Below, piece by piece: positions 51,733 through 60,222 of a stretch of DNA of 64,000 nucleotides; the first letter of the stretch is position 1, and every line of letters begins with the position of its first letter. This DNA is from Acidisarcina polymorpha. GTDB lineage: Bacteria; Acidobacteriota; Terriglobia; Terriglobales; Acidobacteriaceae. The notes under the pieces are model-generated. The model was not told the origin of the DNA. It saw only the letters and a program-made list of their open reading frames with translations, and did no database searches. Made by a program: the position numbers and the translations under genes. The DNA lies in NCBI RefSeq assembly GCF_003330725.1, contig NZ_CP030840.1, positions 2,790,001 through 2,854,000 on the forward strand, given 5' to 3'.

Positions 51733-51942
51733 TCACCCAGTTTGAGCCATTTGCTGCGTCCTCACCTGCGTGCCATTGGACCCACATGCTAAAAGCAACG
51801 CGGTATTCTTGGCCACAGACCTGTCATCGGAATGCGACCAAGTGAGATCACTGAGCGATGTGCCTTCGTAGCCCTTTCGCCAGAAAAGCGGGGTCGCCGT
51901 CTTGATGGCCGTGTCGATGTCGAACTTGCGTGGACGCCCCAT
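51733..51942 (-). pseudogene. Truncated TetR-family regulator
   Basis: [20 protein letters not shown] then [14 protein letters not shown] is a standard TetR N-terminus up to the turn of the helix-turn-helix. The recognition helix and ligand domain are absent, and the remaining 35 codons are unrelated. It is a dead relative of the TetR at 47422. Confidence 0.75.
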
Positions 51943-51951
51943 AGCATCTCA

Positions 51952-53145
51952 TTATTCTGTACCACACACTACATAACTTTGACACTGCCTGCATGGGTTC
52001 CTATAGTGTGCAATATAGAACCTGCTGGCGCGCAAGGTCTCCACCTCCGCCGCGCCCACCAGGGCATCTGCCGCGGAGCTCTGGGTGCTTGCATTGGCTT
52101 CGCCGAAGGGCGAAGACCAACTGAGGCCTAGGCGATAGTCGGGCTCACGCGCGCCTCTCCAGATGCTGTCCGCGTTGGAGAAGATAAACCGCTCATACTC
52201 CGGCAAGGGTGTAGTTTCATCGAGAGATCGCAGATTACGAAGGAATATCCCTTTAAACTGGGAACCGTCGCCGCCGCAGTCCGGCTCGCAGGGCTCATGA
52301 AGGACTCCGTTTGCTCCGACCAAGACTGGTGAGGAAAGCACAGCGGCAGCGATGCTTTGCGCAACCGGGAGCAGTGCGGAATTGCGGGTCGCGCGGGATA
52401 GCTCGGCCAGAGCTCCCAGGATGACACCCTGGTTGTAGGTCCATGCAGTCTTGTGATTATTGGTGCATCGCGCATCTAGACCGTCATTCACTAAATGATC
52501 CGCGCCGATCATCCCCGAGCGCGAGAACCATCGCCACTCGCGCATCGCCCACGCCCGATACTGCTGTCGCTCATGGGAGTTCTTCGCGCGCGAGGCAAGA
52601 TGCGCGGCCACGGAAAGGAACAATTCATTGGCGATCGCATTCTTGTACTTGCGGTCCTTGCTCCACCAGATGCCTCCGGAGCAGGTGTCGTCCCAGCCTT
52701 CAGCCATATCCGCGAAGATGGACTTAGCCATCGAGAGGTACTGCCCATCGTTGGTCAAGTCATAGGCGTCGATCCAGGCCAGCGCCCACCATCCTTCGTC
52801 ATCATAATAATTGTTGAGAAACCCGGGGAATTTCCTCTGGGCCGCGCTGAAGGTGTTCGAGAAAACCGGACCGAACTCCGAGGTTCCGCTTATCCGGGCG
52901 TAATCCGCCAAAGTAGTGATGGCATTTGCGGAGTTCCACCATCCAGTTGTGTTGTAAAGCCCGCTCCGCTGGTCATACAAGGTTTGAAGACTGCGGATCG
53001 CCAGCGCTGCCTTCTGCTTGTATGAAATGCTGGTGGCCGCTGCTGGAGCGGCGCACCAGCCGCGGCCGACGGAAACGGCGCACAACAACCAAGCGCCGAC
53101 AATTAGCCAGCGACAGCGACTTTTCCAATTAACGCGCAAGAACAT
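51952..53145 (-). CDS. GH76 family alpha-1,6-mannanase
   Basis: Start at 53145 (MFLRVNWKSR) gives 397 residues; an ATG at 53175 is possible. A signal peptide (about 10-32, LIVGAWLLCAVSVGRGWC) precedes the (alpha/alpha)6 GH76 domain with LYNTTGWWNSANAITTLADY, the paired catalytic aspartates Asp115-Asp116 in NNYYDDEGWWALAW, SGGIWWSKDRKYKNAIANELF and WTYNQGVILGAL. GH76 enzymes cut the alpha-1,6-mannose backbone of fungal and mycobacterial mannans. The usual family end (SALDALVAAA) is seen near residue 365, followed by about 30 unrelated residues, which may mean that the native stop was lost. It is the last gene of the mannan operon, about 46 bp after GH92. Confidence 0.9.
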   Translation of the reverse strand: MFLRVNWKSRCRWLIVGAWLLCAVSVGRGWCAAPAAATSISYKQKAALAIRSLQTLYDQRSGLYNTTGWWNSANAITTLADYARISGTSEFGPVFSNTFSAAQRKFPGFLNNYYDDEGWWALAWIDAYDLTNDGQYLSMAKSIFADMAEGWDDTCSGGIWWSKDRKYKNAIANELFLSVAAHLASRAKNSHERQQYRAWAMREWRWFSRSGMIGADHLVNDGLDARCTNNHKTAWTYNQGVILGALAELSRATRNSALLPVAQSIAAAVLSSPVLVGANGVLHEPCEPDCGGDGSQFKGIFLRNLRSLDETTPLPEYERFIFSNADSIWRGAREPDYRLGLSWSSPFGEANASTQSSAADALVGAAEVETLRASRFYIAHYRNPCRQCQSYVVCGTE

Positions 53146-53191
53146 GCTTCGCTCCCGACCGGTTAAGATCGACACCTTGTCATCGTCGGTT

Positions 53192-55510
53192 TCACCGGCT
53201 GGACACCGTCATCGACGGCGGCGCCGCGTCTATAGCGCTTCCCCATCGACGGTTCGGCTCAGGTCCCATGGTCAGTATGAGCTTTCCGCCGTCGGCGATA
53301 TCGGAGTGGCTGAACCAAGGTTTATTCCATGGCTTGCCATTCAGGGTTGCCGACTGGATATAGATGTTTCTGGCCGAGTTGCCGTGGGCCACAATGGTGA
53401 AATCCTTTCCGCTCCCCATGTGGATGACCGCCTGATCGAAGACTGGGCTGCCGAGGATGTAGTCCGGACTGGAGGGATCGACGGGATAGAATCCCAATGC
53501 GCTCATCACGTACCAGGAAGAAGTCGACCCTTGATCGTCCATGCCGGGAAAAGCGAGGCCATAGCGATCGCTGCCGTACATCGACGCGAGGATTTCTCGC
53601 GTGAGCTTCTGCGTCTTCCACGGCTGCCCGGCCCAATCATAGTAGTAGGCGGATTGCTGGTCCGGCTGGTTCCCCTGCACATATTGCCCGATGACGCCGG
53701 TGCAGTCGCGGCAGATGCCTTTGGCGGTATACGGCGTGTTGAAGAATTCATCCAATTTTGCAGCGAACTTCTCCCGGCCTCCGAGCAGATCTATCAAGCC
53801 CTGACCGTCGTGAGGCACCAGCCAGAGGGTCGACCACCCGGAAGCTTCCTTCATCATGAAGTTGTAGTACGGTTCTTTTGGGTCGAAGGGGGTGATCCAC
53901 CTTCCATCCTCGGTTTTTCCGCGCATAAATCCTATCGACGGATCGAAGACATTCCGGTAGTTGTGAGCGCGCTGGAGAAACAACCGGTAATCGTCGTCGC
54001 GGCCAAGCTTTTTCGCATAGAGCGCGAGCGCGTAGTCGTCCCAGCTGTATTCGAGCGTGGTTGCCGCTCCGGCTTTGCCTCCCGCATACGGAGGACTCGG
54101 ATTCCCGTCGGGGACGATGTCCGAGATCCAACCATTACGCATGTATTCGGCAAGATAGCCGCGTGGCCCGTGCGGATCTGTGGCATTCTTGCGTAAATAC
54201 TCATAGACACCCGCATAATCGAACTTCAGCCCGCGCTCCCAGTCGCCCAGGTACATGAAAACGGCGTTGTCGCCGTGAAAGGATGTACCCATGTAACCTC
54301 TTTCGCGAGCCATGTCGAACTGCGAGCGTAGGATGTCTAATTTGGCATTGGGCTCGAGCAGGGTAAGCAGCACAATCTGGTTTCGTCCCGTATCCCAGAA
54401 GGGGACCTCGCCGTAGTGATCATAGGCGGCCTCTTCAATCTTGCCGCCGCGGACTACAAACTCGTCGCCTTTGCGCGCTACCAGGCGCGGGCTGGCGAAG
54501 GAATGATAGAGGCAGGAATAGAACAGCATCTTCTCCTTCTCTGTGCCGCCCTTCACTTCGATCCGGTTTAACTTCTCTGCCCAGGCGTGTTCCGCTTGCC
54601 GCTTCACCCGATCGAAGTCCCATTCGGGATCTTCTGCCTGCAATCTCTGCTCGGCCATCGCGTAGCTCAGCCCGGTCGCGACCTTCACCAATATCTGCTC
54701 GCCGCCGTTGGTGGCAAAACGCAGATAGGCGCCAGCGAAATTCCCAGAGATGGTGCGCGCCCCGGGATCGACTACGTTGTCTCCGAGCAGCGAGTCTCTT
54801 CGTCCCGTCGGCGGAATTTGTTTGAAAGCGCCACAGTCTCGAAAGGGCCGGGAAAATTCGGCTACGAAATACCTGTTGCCATGCGCAGACTTTCCCCGAA
54901 GGCTATGGTCGTTTACGATTTCGATGTCTCCGCCGCCGCCACCCCAATCGAGCAGGATGTGCGCCTTCTCCGTTTGCGGGAAGGTGAAGCGGAAGATTCC
55001 CGTCCATGCGGTCGCTGTCATCTCGGCTAGCGTGCGGTAATCGTCGAGATAGACGCTGTAGAATCCGGGCGAAGAGGTCTCGCGCATCTTGTCATATACG
55101 GAGGCGCTGCGCTCGGGAGGGACGGTCCAGTCGCCGACAATCGGCATGATCGTGGGGCTGTCTTCCGCCCCGGTCGAAAAGCCAAAGATCGTGCGATTAG
55201 GATAGAAATACGGGGCACGCACGCCGGCGGGAAAATTAAGGTCGAGGTTCGCGTTGATCGGGCCCAACTCGGTCGAGCTATGAGGCAGCATCGCGGCCGG
55301 CGAAGTAAAGCCCGAGTAAAGCTGCTCGCCCGGCGGCGGAGCGTTGCCGATCAGCTTTTGGTCGTCCAGCGGCGCTGTTCCGACCAGGCCGTTTGCGTAT
55401 TCGAGCGGAGTCTTCGCGGAAGTCTTCTGCGCCAGGCCCGTTGAGTGAAGCAAGGTGGCGCAAAGCAGCGCGAGACTGGCAGCTTCGATCGATCTACCTA
55501 CAACATACAT
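53192..55510 (-). CDS. GH92 family alpha-mannosidase
   Basis: The 772-residue protein has a signal peptide (AASLALLCATLLHSTGLAQ), an N-terminal beta-sandwich beginning VGTAPLDDQKLIGN, and a C-terminal (alpha/alpha)6 domain. Family motifs are ENAx-type ATAWTGIFRFTFP, EVPFWDTGRNQIVLLTLL, KEASGWSTLWLVPHD (carrying the general-acid Glu), YYDWAGQPWKTQKL and GMDDQGSTSSWYVMSALGFYP (base Asp region). GH92 enzymes are calcium-dependent inverting exo-alpha-mannosidases acting on alpha-1,2/1,3/1,4 or 1,6 linkages. It lies 51 bp after GH38 in one operon with GH76 and the TonB receptor. Confidence 0.95.
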   Translation of the reverse strand: MYVVGRSIEAASLALLCATLLHSTGLAQKTSAKTPLEYANGLVGTAPLDDQKLIGNAPPPGEQLYSGFTSPAAMLPHSSTELGPINANLDLNFPAGVRAPYFYPNRTIFGFSTGAEDSPTIMPIVGDWTVPPERSASVYDKMRETSSPGFYSVYLDDYRTLAEMTATAWTGIFRFTFPQTEKAHILLDWGGGGGDIEIVNDHSLRGKSAHGNRYFVAEFSRPFRDCGAFKQIPPTGRRDSLLGDNVVDPGARTISGNFAGAYLRFATNGGEQILVKVATGLSYAMAEQRLQAEDPEWDFDRVKRQAEHAWAEKLNRIEVKGGTEKEKMLFYSCLYHSFASPRLVARKGDEFVVRGGKIEEAAYDHYGEVPFWDTGRNQIVLLTLLEPNAKLDILRSQFDMARERGYMGTSFHGDNAVFMYLGDWERGLKFDYAGVYEYLRKNATDPHGPRGYLAEYMRNGWISDIVPDGNPSPPYAGGKAGAATTLEYSWDDYALALYAKKLGRDDDYRLFLQRAHNYRNVFDPSIGFMRGKTEDGRWITPFDPKEPYYNFMMKEASGWSTLWLVPHDGQGLIDLLGGREKFAAKLDEFFNTPYTAKGICRDCTGVIGQYVQGNQPDQQSAYYYDWAGQPWKTQKLTREILASMYGSDRYGLAFPGMDDQGSTSSWYVMSALGFYPVDPSSPDYILGSPVFDQAVIHMGSGKDFTIVAHGNSARNIYIQSATLNGKPWNKPWFSHSDIADGGKLILTMGPEPNRRWGSAIDAAPPSMTVSSR

Positions 55511-55561
55511 CTTTGCGGCCCCTCAAATCCTCACTAGGATTACGATCGTTTCTTCTGGACT

Positions 55562-58500
55562 TCACCTGGCTGCCGGGACGAGAGTGACTGCGAACACCAG
55601 CACGTTTCGATTGCTGGGCAAAGTGAGGCTGCGCACTGTCTTTGCGGCGTCGAGAGCAAATGAATAGGCACAGAGATTGAACGGATTCCCGTCCTTCGAA
55701 CCATCTCCCGCGAGCCGGTAAGGCATCCGCGCGGCGATCGATTCGCCGGGGAGATCGCCGCCGCCGGCCCAATCGCTCAGGCTCTGCGTGAACGAGGATG
55801 AGGAGCCATCGGTGTAGTTGACGGCGAAGGATTGCATTTCCTGGCTCCCTTCCACGCCGATGCCGAGTACCTTGAGGCTGGAGAAATTTCCGGGCGGCAA
55901 CTCTATAGTCTTACCCGAGACAGCGTCGGGCGCGTTGGCTGGACCAAGCTTGAAGACGACCTCGTCTCCCACCGGATCCGCGCCGAGCGCCTCCGCCGAG
56001 AGAGAATATCCTCCTCCATCGAGGCTGGATGTGGCATCGAACTTCGAGCCGTCCTTATAGATGCCCGTCACGTTAAAAGCCGAAGAGAGATCCACCGGCA
56101 CTGTTCCAGACAGGATGGGAGTTACGGCAACCTCGATCGCGACGCGATGCGACAAGTTCCCCGAGGTTCCTGCTATGGTGACCTCAGCTGTTGCTGGAGC
56201 GGCGGCACGGCTCGCGGTGAGCGTCATAACGTTGGCCCCCGTGGCGCTGTCCCGGTTGAAGGTTGCCGTAACTCCGTCGGGAACTCCCGAGGCGGAGAAT
56301 TTCACCGTCCCGTTGAAGCTGCCTCTGGGCATGAGCAGCACGCCTGTTGTCGCGCTCCTGCCTTGGGAGACCGATATCCTTGGCGCGGCGGAGATGGTAA
56401 AGTCGGGAGCCCCGGCGTTGGGTGAGGGCAGGACGTCGTAGAGCGGCTGAGCGGGTTTCACTCCTGGGTTTTCATTGGCGACGGAGATGGCCATTAGGCG
56501 AATTTTCGGGTCGTTCGGCAGCTTTAGAGTCTTCGCTCCTGAGGGAAGATCCATCCCGTAGCCGTAAAGATAGGAGTAAGCGTAGGAGACATTCTTTCCT
56601 GAAGCATCATGGTGGTGGCTGCAATACCAAGCCAGGTCCGCGCGCTTGATGAAGCCGCGCTTGAGGCCGATCATCTCGCCGTAGTTGTCCTGCGAGGTGT
56701 CTCCTGAACTCCAGGAGCGATCGTCCCACTGCCCAATGAAGCCGCCCCAGTCTTCCACCTCGAATTGCTGCTTATTGCCGCCGGCTTCAAAGGTGGCCTT
56801 CCGGTCGCCATCGGCTGACGCGGCCAGGAAGTAAACCCGGTTGTAGTCGCCTGGCGGGAGATCGATCGTTTGTCCCTTGGCCGCGATTGCATCAGGCGTT
56901 CCTGTCTTAGCTTGGCCCAGGGCGAAGGTGACATCGTTGAAGGCGATTTTGGCGGGCAGCATCTCCGCCGGCAGGGCGTTGCCTTTGCCATCGAAGCCGG
57001 CCGTCGAGCGATCGCTGTCGTTGCTGGCGGCGGCGAGATCGTATTTCAGGGCCACAGGCGCGGAACGCACCGCTCCAGCTGCGCTTGCCGGAGAAGCCAA
57101 CTTCAGCGCGAAGGCCCGCGGTTGATAGGCGGCAAAGGAAGTCACCAGCGTTCCGGAGTCCAACTGGGCCGGACCCAGGGGCTGCTCCTGGCCATTCACC
57201 TCGCGCGCGGTGGCGATGGGGGCAGCGAAGGAGACGCGAACATCGGACTGCGGTTTGCCGTCAAGCTCCACCAGCCGAACGACCACTTCGTCGCTTTTCT
57301 CCGCCTTCTTCACCGCCATGATGCGAATCCGGGGATTGCTCACCTTCACGAGCGAAAAGCTGCGGCCCAGCGGTCCGGCATGGTTCGCTGTCTGGAACGC
57401 GATCAGAGGCGCGTTCAGGCGTAGCGCCTGCCAGTCGGTCTGTCCTTCGCGCCATCCCGCGGCGTGGCCCGCGATGCCGTAGGTGAATTCGTGGTGGCCG
57501 ATGTCCTGGGTGCTCTGGTCCGCGTATCCACCGGCAATGCCGGGGGTGCGAAGCAGAGTGAGCCGGATGGTACGATCGTTCGGCTTGTCCGATCCATTCT
57601 TGTCGTCGGTGAGGATCGTGGCGCCAAAGAGGCCGCTCATGTCAGTAAGATCGACCCACTGATGCGACGGTATCTCGAACTTCTTCGGCTGGGCGGTGGG
57701 ACGTTGGATGGTCCCGATGTCCCAGTTGTAGGTGGCCATTTCATTCGATGCCGTCAGCGGGAAGGTCGCCTTTAGATTCGATTCCCTGGTATTCCAGTCG
57801 ATGACATTGCCGAACTCGACGCGCTTGCCCGCATCGCCGGCCGACAACCGAATTGTCTGAACGAAGCGCGAGCCCGCCGTCTCGCGTGTGACTTCGAGAG
57901 CGACACGGACTGGGCCATTCTCTACGATACGAATTTTTGCCGGTCCGGAGACGTAAGCCTTGGGAGCAGCCTGCTCCTGGTCCCAGTCCATGTTCCAGGC
58001 CGGCCACAATTTGGGGTTGTCATAGGAGATGGCGAGCCGCGCGGGGGCGGAAAGAAGTTCGCGCCCCCCTTGCTTGTCGCCGATCTGCTTGGCAACGATG
58101 CTGGCGACGTCTCCCTCTTCGTTCAACTTGACAAGATAATACTCATTCTCCAGTTCGGTGTTCGTCACCCGCAGCTTGGAGGCGGCGGGAGCGTCGGTTG
58201 CTGGCGCGACATGGTAGACGGCATATCCGACGGAAGGCGCACTCGCCACGAAGACGACCTTGCCACCAGCCAATTGCGACTCGACCAGCTTGCCTTCCGC
58301 GTCCGTCACCCGAACCGCTTTGGGCAGGCCGCCGGGGAAGTCCACGTCGGCCTCGACCACATCCTGCCGCGCGATGTTCAGGGGATTGAAGACCACCACC
58401 GCCGCTCCGTCGCCTTGCGTGTCCAGGCTGGCAGCGACTCCCTGGGTCGCACTCTTGAGCACGTCGGAGAACTGGTTCATGGCGATCACGTCGTCGTTCC

Positions 58501-59968
58501 ATGCGAACTCATAGGCCCTCGGGGTCGCGGTGCCCGCGGCTAAATCGTGGAAGTGCGCGCCCATGGCGAGTGTCCAGGCAGCGTTGAGGCGCTCCATCGG
58601 ATAAGAACGGGCGCCTAGCCAGGAAGCGGCAATCGACGATTTCTCGGCGGCATCGGCGAGCAATTCTTCTTGCCTGATCCAGCGTTTCTGGTAGGCCTGG
58701 GAGGTCAACGAGCCGGCGGAGTGGTTGGTAAGCTCCATCTCTCCGGTGTAACGCGGAAGCGCGGCGGTCTCGGAGGGAGTAATGTCCCGGAACATCTGGT
58801 CTGCGGTAGCGGAGATCACATGCACCGGCCCCTCTCCTACCTGGACCGACGGCCACTCAGGGTGCTTCTCTCCGCGAATGACGAATGCATCGACGGGGGG
58901 AATAGCCACGCTGCCCCTGGTAACGATCGCTTCGAGGCGTTTGACCGACTCCTCGTCCGGAGCTCCGCCGATGTCGCCGGTGCCGTAGTAGTGGTAATCG
59001 GCGAATAATCCCGTGGCCTTGCCGTTGTTCAGGACGCGCTGGGCCCAGTCGCCCTGATAGCGTTGTTCGTTCTGACCGCGCCGCGCCGCCGCCAGCGCGG
59101 ACTGTTCGTCGCGCAGAGCGAGAAACTCCTGGAGCAGCTTGGGATCGTAGGCGTGAGTCTCGCTATCGGACTTCTCCAGCTTCTGCTGCGCTTCGCCCAG
59201 CCGTTTTTCGAGGTCGGCGGCCGCGGGGTTCGGAGGCAGCGGGGCGAGCGGCTTGCTGAGGTCGGTAGTGATGCTGCCGCTATAAGCGCCGGGATTCAGC
59301 GCGGCAAGTACGCTCTGGCCGTCGGGGCCGACCCACACGCCGACATTGAAAGGGGTTCCCTCGGGGGTCTTCTCGATCGACTGCTGGCCTCCCGCGTTCG
59401 CCGAAGATCCCCATACCAGCTTCTGGGTCGAAAAGGCTTTGACGCCGGAGTGCGCGAGGATGGTCGGCAGCGAGGCGGGAAATCCGAAGCAGTCGGGCAG
59501 CATGTACTCCTCACTGGCCTTGCCGAACTCGGCGCGAAACCAATCGTTGCCGTAGAGCACCTGGCGGATGATTGCCTCGGCGCTGGGCGCGTTCACGTCC
59601 CCCTCTTCCATCGAAGAGCCGGCGGGGAACCATCGATTTGCAGCGATATACTGCTTCATTCGCGCAAAATCTTCGGGAAAATACTCCTTCATGAGGCGAT
59701 AGCGGTTGGCCCCGCTGAAATTGAAAACATAGTGAGGATATTTGTCCAGCAGACGGAAGTTGTCTTCCATCGTCTTGCGCAGATATTCATCGATCACCTG
59801 CGGGTATTCCCAGCGCCACTCGGTGTCGAGGTGCGCGTAGCCGACGGCGTAGAGCGTAGGTTGCCGGCTCAGGTCCGGTGTTTCAGAGGACTGGGGCGCA
59901 GCGGCGGCAGTCATGGCCGCGGTCGCCAACAGCGCCGAGATCAAACGCTTGCGAAATTGTTGCGTCAC
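55562..59968 (-). CDS. Very large multidomain GH38 alpha-mannosidase
   Basis: The 1468-residue protein is secreted (signal about 1-25, LISALLATAAMTAAAA). Catalytic GH38 features: zinc-binding AVGYAHLDTEWRW (His46, Asp48), nucleophile Asp159 in LPDCFGFP, and a middle/C-terminal beta super-sandwich with NEYYLVKLNEEGDVASI (about 600-980). Beyond the usual ~1000 residues come a beta module (about 980-1165, with TIDLPPGDYNRVYFLAAS), an NEW3-like Ig domain (about 1193-1289, VLLMPRGSFNGTVKFSASG) and a second copy of the beta module (about 1293-1468, TIELPPGNFSSLKVLGIG). The extra modules probably bind glycan or the cell surface. It starts 255 bp after the TonB receptor stop. Confidence 0.93.
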   Translation of the reverse strand: MTQQFRKRLISALLATAAMTAAAAPQSSETPDLSRQPTLYAVGYAHLDTEWRWEYPQVIDEYLRKTMEDNFRLLDKYPHYVFNFSGANRYRLMKEYFPEDFARMKQYIAANRWFPAGSSMEEGDVNAPSAEAIIRQVLYGNDWFRAEFGKASEEYMLPDCFGFPASLPTILAHSGVKAFSTQKLVWGSSANAGGQQSIEKTPEGTPFNVGVWVGPDGQSVLAALNPGAYSGSITTDLSKPLAPLPPNPAAADLEKRLGEAQQKLEKSDSETHAYDPKLLQEFLALRDEQSALAAARRGQNEQRYQGDWAQRVLNNGKATGLFADYHYYGTGDIGGAPDEESVKRLEAIVTRGSVAIPPVDAFVIRGEKHPEWPSVQVGEGPVHVISATADQMFRDITPSETAALPRYTGEMELTNHSAGSLTSQAYQKRWIRQEELLADAAEKSSIAASWLGARSYPMERLNAAWTLAMGAHFHDLAAGTATPRAYEFAWNDDVIAMNQFSDVLKSATQGVAASLDTQGDGAAVVVFNPLNIARQDVVEADVDFPGGLPKAVRVTDAEGKLVESQLAGGKVVFVASAPSVGYAVYHVAPATDAPAASKLRVTNTELENEYYLVKLNEEGDVASIVAKQIGDKQGGRELLSAPARLAISYDNPKLWPAWNMDWDQEQAAPKAYVSGPAKIRIVENGPVRVALEVTRETAGSRFVQTIRLSAGDAGKRVEFGNVIDWNTRESNLKATFPLTASNEMATYNWDIGTIQRPTAQPKKFEIPSHQWVDLTDMSGLFGATILTDDKNGSDKPNDRTIRLTLLRTPGIAGGYADQSTQDIGHHEFTYGIAGHAAGWREGQTDWQALRLNAPLIAFQTANHAGPLGRSFSLVKVSNPRIRIMAVKKAEKSDEVVVRLVELDGKPQSDVRVSFAAPIATAREVNGQEQPLGPAQLDSGTLVTSFAAYQPRAFALKLASPASAAGAVRSAPVALKYDLAAASNDSDRSTAGFDGKGNALPAEMLPAKIAFNDVTFALGQAKTGTPDAIAAKGQTIDLPPGDYNRVYFLAASADGDRKATFEAGGNKQQFEVEDWGGFIGQWDDRSWSSGDTSQDNYGEMIGLKRGFIKRADLAWYCSHHHDASGKNVSYAYSYLYGYGMDLPSGAKTLKLPNDPKIRLMAISVANENPGVKPAQPLYDVLPSPNAGAPDFTISAAPRISVSQGRSATTGVLLMPRGSFNGTVKFSASGVPDGVTATFNRDSATGANVMTLTASRAAAPATAEVTIAGTSGNLSHRVAIEVAVTPILSGTVPVDLSSAFNVTGIYKDGSKFDATSSLDGGGYSLSAEALGADPVGDEVVFKLGPANAPDAVSGKTIELPPGNFSSLKVLGIGVEGSQEMQSFAVNYTDGSSSSFTQSLSDWAGGGDLPGESIAARMPYRLAGDGSKDGNPFNLCAYSFALDAAKTVRSLTLPSNRNVLVFAVTLVPAAR

Positions 59969-60040
59969 TTCAGGTGTCTCCTTCTAGTTCCCGGCTGTAA
60001 GTCGCGGGAGATACTTGTACGACCGGCTCGATGAGAGAAA

Positions 60041-60115
60041 CTATGTTTGCGCGAGGATGCACGCCAGGAGCACTGGGAGAATACGGGCGGCGGATGTGCG
60101 GCTGAACCAGTTCAT
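60041..60115 (-). other. Possible 24-residue hydrophobic peptide
   Basis: ATG at 60115 with GGAG nine bases upstream encodes MNWFSRTSAARILPVLLACI then LAQT and a stop. It reads like a free signal peptide in the spacer between the TonB and GH38 genes. It may be a leader peptide that affects downstream translation, or debris of a lost secreted protein. Confidence 0.35.
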
Positions 60116-60172
60116 GCGAGGCGTCTCCATTAGTGAAACAGGAACATAGCTGGGATCGGTGTGTGGAACTCC

Positions 60173-60197
60173 CGCGCGCCGGATCGGCCGGCGCGCG
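60173..60197. terminator. Strong GC hairpin between TonB receptor and GH38 genes
   Basis: CGCGCGCCGG and CCGGCGCGCG form a perfect 10-bp stem with a five-base loop, 26 bp after the receptor stop. No T-run follows in the direction of transcription, so it is not a classical terminator. It could be a processing or 3'-stabilising element that gives more receptor than enzyme mRNA. Confidence 0.6.
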
Positions 60198-60222
60198 AAA
60201 GACTTTGCACTATGCGATTTTG

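Noticed and set aside
44672-52000. Integrated phage or transposon as the cause of the fragmented zone
   Set aside because: No integrase, transposase, terminal inverted repeat or attachment duplication was found; the fragments look like ordinary recombination debris.
59063-60034. 323-codon plus-strand frame over the GH38 gene
   Set aside because: It is an antisense shadow of the GH38 catalytic region, Arg/Gly/Leu-rich, with no ribosome site or recognisable domain.
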